Below are positions 60,071-64,000 of a stretch of 64,000 nucleotides of DNA, piece after piece. Both the position numbers and the translations under genes were made by a program. The notes beneath the pieces are model-generated. The model ran no database searches and was not told where the DNA came from. It was given only the letters and a program-made list of their open reading frames with translations. Origin of the DNA: an uncultured Eremococcus sp. (GTDB lineage: Bacteria > Bacillota > Bacilli > Lactobacillales > Aerococcaceae). The DNA lies in NCBI GenBank assembly GCA_943914835.1, contig CALUDO010000007.1, forward strand, positions 24,499-88,498, written 5' to 3'. Position 1 is the first letter of the stretch, and every line of letters starts with the position of its first letter.

Positions 60071-60256
60071 TTACCAGCTTGCTTTTTTAACTCCAGGAAT
60101 TTCTCCCTTATAAGCTAGTTCACGGAAGCAAATACGGCATAGTCTGAACTTACGGTATACTGAATGTGGACGACCACAACGTTCACAGCGAGTATATTCT
60201 CTGACTGGAAATTTTGCTTTTCTTTGATTCTTTGTAATCATTGATGTTTTAGCCAC
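60071..60256 (-). CDS. rpsN: 30S ribosomal protein S14, zinc-binding type Z
   Basis: 61 residues with Cys24, Cys27, Cys40 and Cys43 as zinc ligands (CERC and CRIC). The short zinc form is standard in the spc operon of Gram-positive bacteria. Confidence 0.97.
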   Translation of the reverse strand: MAKTSMITKNQRKAKFPVREYTRCERCGRPHSVYRKFRLCRICFRELAYKGEIPGVKKASW

Positions 60257-60275
60257 TTATATTCGCCTCCTTATC

Positions 60276-60818
60276 TTATTTTCTGAATGGCATGCCTAAT
60301 TCTTTTAATAAGGCAAATGATTCTTCGTCAGTATTAGCAGTCGTTACGATAACGATATCCATACCGCGAACTTTATCAACATTATCATAGTTGATTTCAG
60401 GGAAGATTAATTGTTCTCTAACCCCTAAAGTATAGTTTCCACGACCATCAAAGGCTTTGTTTGAAATACCTTGGAAGTCACGTACCCGAGGAAGGGATAC
60501 AGAAATTAACTTATCCAAGAAATCGTACATTTTTTGGCCACGAAGGGTCACCTTAGCACCAATTGGCATTCCTTCACGTAAACGGAAGCCTGCGATTGAC
60601 TTCTTAGCTTTGGTAATGACAGGCTTTTGACCAGCGATTGCGGTCAATTCTTCAACGGCCTTATCTAGGTTCTTAGCGTTTGAAGTTGCGTCACCAACAC
60701 CCATATTGATGACAATCTTGTCAATCTTAGGCACTTGCATCACAGAAGAGTAGTCGAATTGTTCAACTAACTTAGGTGTTACTTCACTTGTATACTTAGT
60801 TTTTAAACGGTTTTCCAT
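60276..60818 (-). CDS. rplE: 50S ribosomal protein L5
   Basis: 180 residues with MQVPKIDKIVINMGVGDA and KAKKSIAGFRLREGMPIGAKVTL in part. It binds 5S rRNA and contacts P-site tRNA. Confidence 0.97.
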   Translation of the reverse strand: MENRLKTKYTSEVTPKLVEQFDYSSVMQVPKIDKIVINMGVGDATSNAKNLDKAVEELTAIAGQKPVITKAKKSIAGFRLREGMPIGAKVTLRGQKMYDFLDKLISVSLPRVRDFQGISNKAFDGRGNYTLGVREQLIFPEINYDNVDKVRGMDIVIVTTANTDEESFALLKELGMPFRK

Positions 60819-60841
60819 CTTGGTAATTCCTCCTTCCTGGC

Positions 60842-61147
60842 TTATTTAATCACTTCGTTAGATTTTTTTGAAACGCGGACTTTTTTACCATCTTCAACAC
60901 GGTAGCCCACACGAGTCACTTGACCATTAGAAGGGTCAAGTAATTGAACATTAGATACATGAAGTGGAGCCTCCACTTCAACAATACCGCCAGTTTGCAT
61001 TTGATTAGGTTTTTGGTGTTTCTTAACCAAATTAATACCTTCAACAATGACCTTGTCAGCTTTTGGTAAGGTTTGAATGACGCGGCCTTCTTTGCCCTTA
61101 TCTTTACCAGCAATAACTCTTACTTGATCGCCTGATTTAATACGCAT
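60842..61147 (-). CDS. rplX: 50S ribosomal protein L24
   Basis: 101 residues. The KOW motif is SGDQVRVIAGKDKGKEGRVI near the N-terminus, followed by VEGINLVKKHQKPNQ. It is an early 50S assembly protein. Confidence 0.97.
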   Translation of the reverse strand: MRIKSGDQVRVIAGKDKGKEGRVIQTLPKADKVIVEGINLVKKHQKPNQMQTGGIVEVEAPLHVSNVQLLDPSNGQVTRVGYRVEDGKKVRVSKKSNEVIK

Positions 61148-61173
61148 AGTATATATCCTCCTTCGTTATTTAA

Positions 61174-61542
61174 TTACAGAACTTCTGGAGCTAATGAGAC
61201 AATTCGCATGTAGTTATTGTCACGCAATTCACGTGCTACGGGTCCAAAAATACGAGTTCCCCGAGGACTCTTATCATCACGGATAATTACACAAGCATTT
61301 TCGTCAAACTTAATGTAAGAACCATCTTTACGACGGGCACCAGATTTTGTCCGAACGATAACTGCTTTGACTACGTCGCCCTTCTTGACAACCCCACCAG
61401 GCGTTGCATGTTTAACAGTAGCAACAATAACATCACCAATATTTGCTGTCTTACGGCCTGAACCACCTAGCACTTTAATGGTAAGCACTTCACGTGCGCC
61501 GGAATTATCAGCAACCTTTAATCGACTTTCTTGTTGGATCAT
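61174..61542 (-). CDS. rplN: 50S ribosomal protein L14
   Basis: 122 residues. Starts MIQQESRLKVADNSGAREVL and includes AVIVRTKSGARRKDGSYIKF and the end MRIVSLAPEVL. Confidence 0.97.
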   Translation of the reverse strand: MIQQESRLKVADNSGAREVLTIKVLGGSGRKTANIGDVIVATVKHATPGGVVKKGDVVKAVIVRTKSGARRKDGSYIKFDENACVIIRDDKSPRGTRIFGPVARELRDNNYMRIVSLAPEVL

Positions 61543-61576
61543 TTGCTTATCCTCCTTCCGAGTGTACTATGAATGA

Positions 61577-61843
61577 TTAGATAATAACTGCTTCTTCAAC
61601 AATCTCAACTAAACGGAAGCGTTTTGTCTTTGACAAAGGACGAGTTTCCATGATGCGAACGATATCGCCTTCTTTAGCTTGGTTGTTTTCGTCATGAGCT
61701 GTATATTTCTTAGAATACTTCATTTGTTTCCCTAACTTAGGGTGTTTACGACGTGTTTCGACAACAACAGTGATTGTTTTGTCATTTTTAGCGGATAAGA
61801 CACGTCCTTGGTACACTTTACGTTGATTACGTTCTTCACTCAT
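61577..61843 (-). CDS. rpsQ: 30S ribosomal protein S17
   Basis: 88 residues with the OB-fold signature GRVLSAKNDKTITVVVETRR and IMETRPLSKTKRFRLVEIVE. It binds 16S rRNA early. Confidence 0.97.
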   Translation of the reverse strand: MSEERNQRKVYQGRVLSAKNDKTITVVVETRRKHPKLGKQMKYSKKYTAHDENNQAKEGDIVRIMETRPLSKTKRFRLVEIVEEAVII

Positions 61844-61865
61844 TACTATTTATGCCTCCTTTACC

Positions 61866-62063
61866 TTATTCGCCAGACAATTCTTGTTCACGCATCACTG
61901 TTTTAATGCGAGCAATAGTCTTACGAACTTGTTTTAAGCGCGCAGTATTTTCTAATTGTCCTGTAGCTAATTGGAATCGAAGGGTAAATAATTCTTTTTT
62001 AAATTCTTTCTCTTTGGCTACCATTTCTTCAGTAGTCAATTCTCTGATTTCTTTAATTTGCAT
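61866..62063 (-). CDS. rpmC: 50S ribosomal protein L29
   Basis: 65 residues from MQIKEIRELTTEEM. Eight further upstream codons lie inside rplP and are not used. The start overlaps the rplP stop by 11 bases. KELFTLRFQLATGQLENTAR is the L29 core. Confidence 0.95.
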   Translation of the reverse strand: MQIKEIRELTTEEMVAKEKEFKKELFTLRFQLATGQLENTARLKQVRKTIARIKTVMREQELSGE

Positions 62064-62487
62064 TCGATTCACCACCATATTCTTCACGTTTTACGAATTT
62101 AGTTTTAACAGGTAATTTATGTGAGGCCAATCGGAAGGCTTCACGAGCCACTTCTTCTGGAACACCGTCAATTTCAAATAGAATTTTCCCTTTTTTAACA
62201 GGTGCTACCCAGCCTTCAGGAGCTCCTTTACCAGAACCCATCCGGACACCGATTGGTTTAGAAGTATATGACTTGTGAGGGAAAATTTTAATCCATACTT
62301 TCCCACCACGTTTCATATAACGTGTCATTGCGATACGGGCAGCTTCAATCTGCCGGTTTGTGATCCACTTTGATTCAACAGCTCTTAAACCGTATGAACC
62401 GAAATCAACATTTTTTCCACCTTTTGCTTCACCGTTCATTTTCCCACGGAATTCACGACGGTGTTTTACACGTTTAGGTACTAACAT
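62053..62487 (-). CDS. rplP: 50S ribosomal protein L16
   Basis: 144 residues from MLVPKRVKHRREFRGKMNG. An upstream in-frame extension runs inside rpsC and is rejected. GRMGSGKG-type motif appears as VRMGSGKGAPEGWVAPVKKG. Confidence 0.97.
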   Translation of the reverse strand: MLVPKRVKHRREFRGKMNGEAKGGKNVDFGSYGLRAVESKWITNRQIEAARIAMTRYMKRGGKVWIKIFPHKSYTSKPIGVRMGSGKGAPEGWVAPVKKGKILFEIDGVPEEVAREAFRLASHKLPVKTKFVKREEYGGESNAN

Positions 62488-62489
62488 GC

Positions 62490-63149
62490 TTATTTCCCTC
62501 CTCTCGAAGAATCTTCTTGACCTGGCAAGATTTCTCCACGACAGATCCAAACTTTAACACCCAGTTTACCATAAGTTGTGTCTGCTTCTTCCCAAGCGTA
62601 GTCGATATCTGAACGAAGTGTATGTAAAGGAACTGTTCCTTCACTATAATGTTCAGTCCGAGCCATATCCGCTCCGTTCAAACGGCCGGATACTTGTGTT
62701 TTAACCCCTTGAGCACCAGCCCGCATAACACGTTGAATGGCTTGCTTTTGAGCACGACGGAAAGCGACACGATTTTCTAATTGACTTGCGATATCTAAGG
62801 CAACCAACTTAGCATCTAAGTTTGGCTCTTTGATTTCAACAATATTAATATGAACTTTCTTGCCTGTTAATTTATTCAAATCGTTACGTAAGCTATCTAC
62901 TTCAGAACCGCCCTTACCGATAACCATACCTGGTTTAGCCGTGTGGATAGAGACAATCACGCGGTTAGCTGCACGTTCGATTTGAATTGAAGAAATAGAG
63001 GCATCAGAAAGTTTGCCATAAATAAATTCACGGATGCGCAAATCTTCATGTAAGAAATCGGCATAGTCCTTGCTGTTTGCGAACCATTTAGCATCCCAAT
63101 CACGGATGACACCGACACGCATACCAATTGGATGTACTTTTTGTCCCAT
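62490..63149 (-). CDS. rpsC: 30S ribosomal protein S3
   Basis: 219 residues from MGQKVHPIGMRVGVIRDWDA. The KH domain has VIGKGGSEVDSLRNDLNKLT. Nine codons upstream (in the rplV end) are not used. It starts next to the rplV stop. Confidence 0.97.
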   Translation of the reverse strand: MGQKVHPIGMRVGVIRDWDAKWFANSKDYADFLHEDLRIREFIYGKLSDASISSIQIERAANRVIVSIHTAKPGMVIGKGGSEVDSLRNDLNKLTGKKVHINIVEIKEPNLDAKLVALDIASQLENRVAFRRAQKQAIQRVMRAGAQGVKTQVSGRLNGADMARTEHYSEGTVPLHTLRSDIDYAWEEADTTYGKLGVKVWICRGEILPGQEDSSRGGK

Positions 63150-63150
63150 A

Positions 63151-63507
63151 TTATGCCTCCTCTTTTTCTGATACAACCACTGTGATGTGGCTTGTACGTT
63201 TATTAATTGCTGAAGCTGATCCTTTAGCCCGAGGACGGAAACGTTTTAAGGTTGGTCCTTCGTTGACATAAGCTTCACTTACATATAAGTTTTCTAAATC
63301 TAAATCAAAGTTGTGTTCAGCATTAGCAATAGCTGACATCAACACTTTCTCAACGACTGGAGAGCCTGCTTTTGGTGTGAATTTCAAAATTGCAATTGCT
63401 TCACCAATGCTCTTGCCTCTAATTAAGTCTACTACCAAACGTACCTTACGAGGGGCAATACGAACTGTTTTAGCCGTTGCTGTTGCAGAAGTAATTTGTT
63501 CTGACAT
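63151..63507 (-). CDS. rplV: 50S ribosomal protein L22
   Basis: 118 residues with KTVRIAPRKVRLVVDLIRGK and the beta-hairpin loop RFRPRAKGSASAINKRTSHI that lines the exit tunnel. No change typical of macrolide resistance can be judged here. Confidence 0.97.
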   Translation of the reverse strand: MSEQITSATATAKTVRIAPRKVRLVVDLIRGKSIGEAIAILKFTPKAGSPVVEKVLMSAIANAEHNFDLDLENLYVSEAYVNEGPTLKRFRPRAKGSASAINKRTSHITVVVSEKEEA

Positions 63508-63525
63508 GAATGTACCCTCCTTTTA

Positions 63526-63807
63526 TTAACGTTTCTTAGTTTTCTTATCGTCAGCTGCATGTCCCCGGTAAGTCCGTGTTGGAACAAACTCACCTAACTT
63601 GTGGCCTACCATATCCTCTTGGATATAAACTGGCACATGTTTGCGTCCATCATAAACAGCGATTGTTAACCCAATGAAGTTTGGGAAAATGGTTGAACGA
63701 CGTGACCATGTTTTGATAACTGATTTCTTTTGACTATCTGCTTGAGCTTCAACTTTTTTCATAAGATGGCCATCGACAAAAGGCCCTTTCTTTAAACTAC
63801 GACTCAA
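63526..63807 (-). CDS. rpsS: 30S ribosomal protein S19
   Basis: 93 residues. Starts MSRSLKKGPFVDGHLMKKVE and has TWSRRSTIFPNFIGLTIAVY and KLGEFVPTRTYRGHA. Confidence 0.97.
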   Translation of the reverse strand: MSRSLKKGPFVDGHLMKKVEAQADSQKKSVIKTWSRRSTIFPNFIGLTIAVYDGRKHVPVYIQEDMVGHKLGEFVPTRTYRGHAADDKKTKKR

Positions 63808-63840
63808 AAGTGTAGCCTCCCTTCATTTTATGCTGGCCGC

Positions 63841-64000
63841 CTATTTTTTACGACCCCGAATAATAAGTTTGCTTGATTTTTTCTTAGTATTACGTGTTTT
63901 AAGACCCAGAGTCTTCTTGCCCCATGGAGACATTGGACTTGGACGACCGATAGGTGCACGACCTTCACCACCACCGTGTGGGTGATCGTTAGGGTTCATT
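63841..64000 (-). CDS. rplB: 50S ribosomal protein L2, C-terminal part
   Basis: The last 52 codons are present, reading MNPNDHPHGGGEGRAP through PMSPWGKKTLG to RGRKK. The conserved His of the HPHGGG loop is in place. The gene continues beyond the right edge. Confidence 0.96.
   Translation of the reverse strand, partial: MNPNDHPHGGGEGRAPIGRPSPMSPWGKKTLGLKTRNTKKKSSKLIIRGRKK

Overview
This window is 64 kb of low-GC Gram-positive (Firmicutes) chromosome. Gene content points to Lactobacillales, most likely Aerococcaceae. The evidence is the gene complement (class Ib nrdIEF, murB-potABCD, LPXTG proteins, a zinc-type S14, no map gene between adk and infA), AGGAGG ribosome-binding sites and frequent TTG/GTG starts. 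The genus is not fixed by the sequence. I saw no rRNA, tRNA, CRISPR array, insertion sequence or phage gene. No gene-free stretch exceeds 300 bases.

Layout. 1-2.2 kb (minus): rpiA-pdp and the start of an XRE regulator, a nucleoside-sugar salvage unit. 2.2-4.9 kb: a CpXC-domain protein, a GtrB/GtrA-like lipid-linked glycosylation pair and a small protein of unknown function. 4.9-10.9 kb (minus): tsaE-GNAT-murB and the polyamine importer potABCD. 11-12.8 kb: a DUF4430 lipoprotein facing pta across two terminators. 12.9-16.6 kb (minus): nrdI-nrdE-nrdF with two NrdR-box-like sites upstream. 16.8-22 kb (plus): a CopY-type repressor fused to a Nudix hydrolase, a nucleoside deoxyribosyltransferase, then ppx and ppk. 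22-30 kb: a 1037-residue LPXTG protein with five repeats of about 110 residues, an ABC-F ATPase, guaC, and a decayed LPXTG protein gene. 29.8-33.9 kb: LytS/LytR and a CstA-family transporter, with a LytTR-type direct repeat in front of the transporter. 34-38 kb: an MFS exporter, a YebC regulator, glutathione peroxidase and a membrane protein with a papain-like C-terminal domain. 38-44.2 kb: a TPP riboswitch and an eight-gene thiamin salvage operon. 44.3-49.2 kb: a CBS/ACT protein with a remnant of livF, gltS with an RraA-type aldolase, a divergent LysR regulator and an aldo/keto reductase. 49.3-64 kb (minus): the S10-spc-alpha ribosomal supercluster from rplB to rplQ, followed by ecfA1-ecfA2-ecfT-truA.

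How the parts connect. The thi operon has no de novo thiamin genes. It scavenges thiazole (ThiW, ThiM) and pyrimidine precursors (ThiXYZ, TenA), then joins them (ThiD, ThiE). ThiW is an ECF S-component and probably uses the EcfAA'T module encoded 12 kb away. LytSR next to a CstA transporter resembles pyruvate-sensing circuits of other bacteria. The least ordinary items are the CopY-Nudix fusion beside the nrd promoter, the repeat-rich surface protein, the charged tail on NrdF, and two genes caught in decay (livF and an LPXTG protein).
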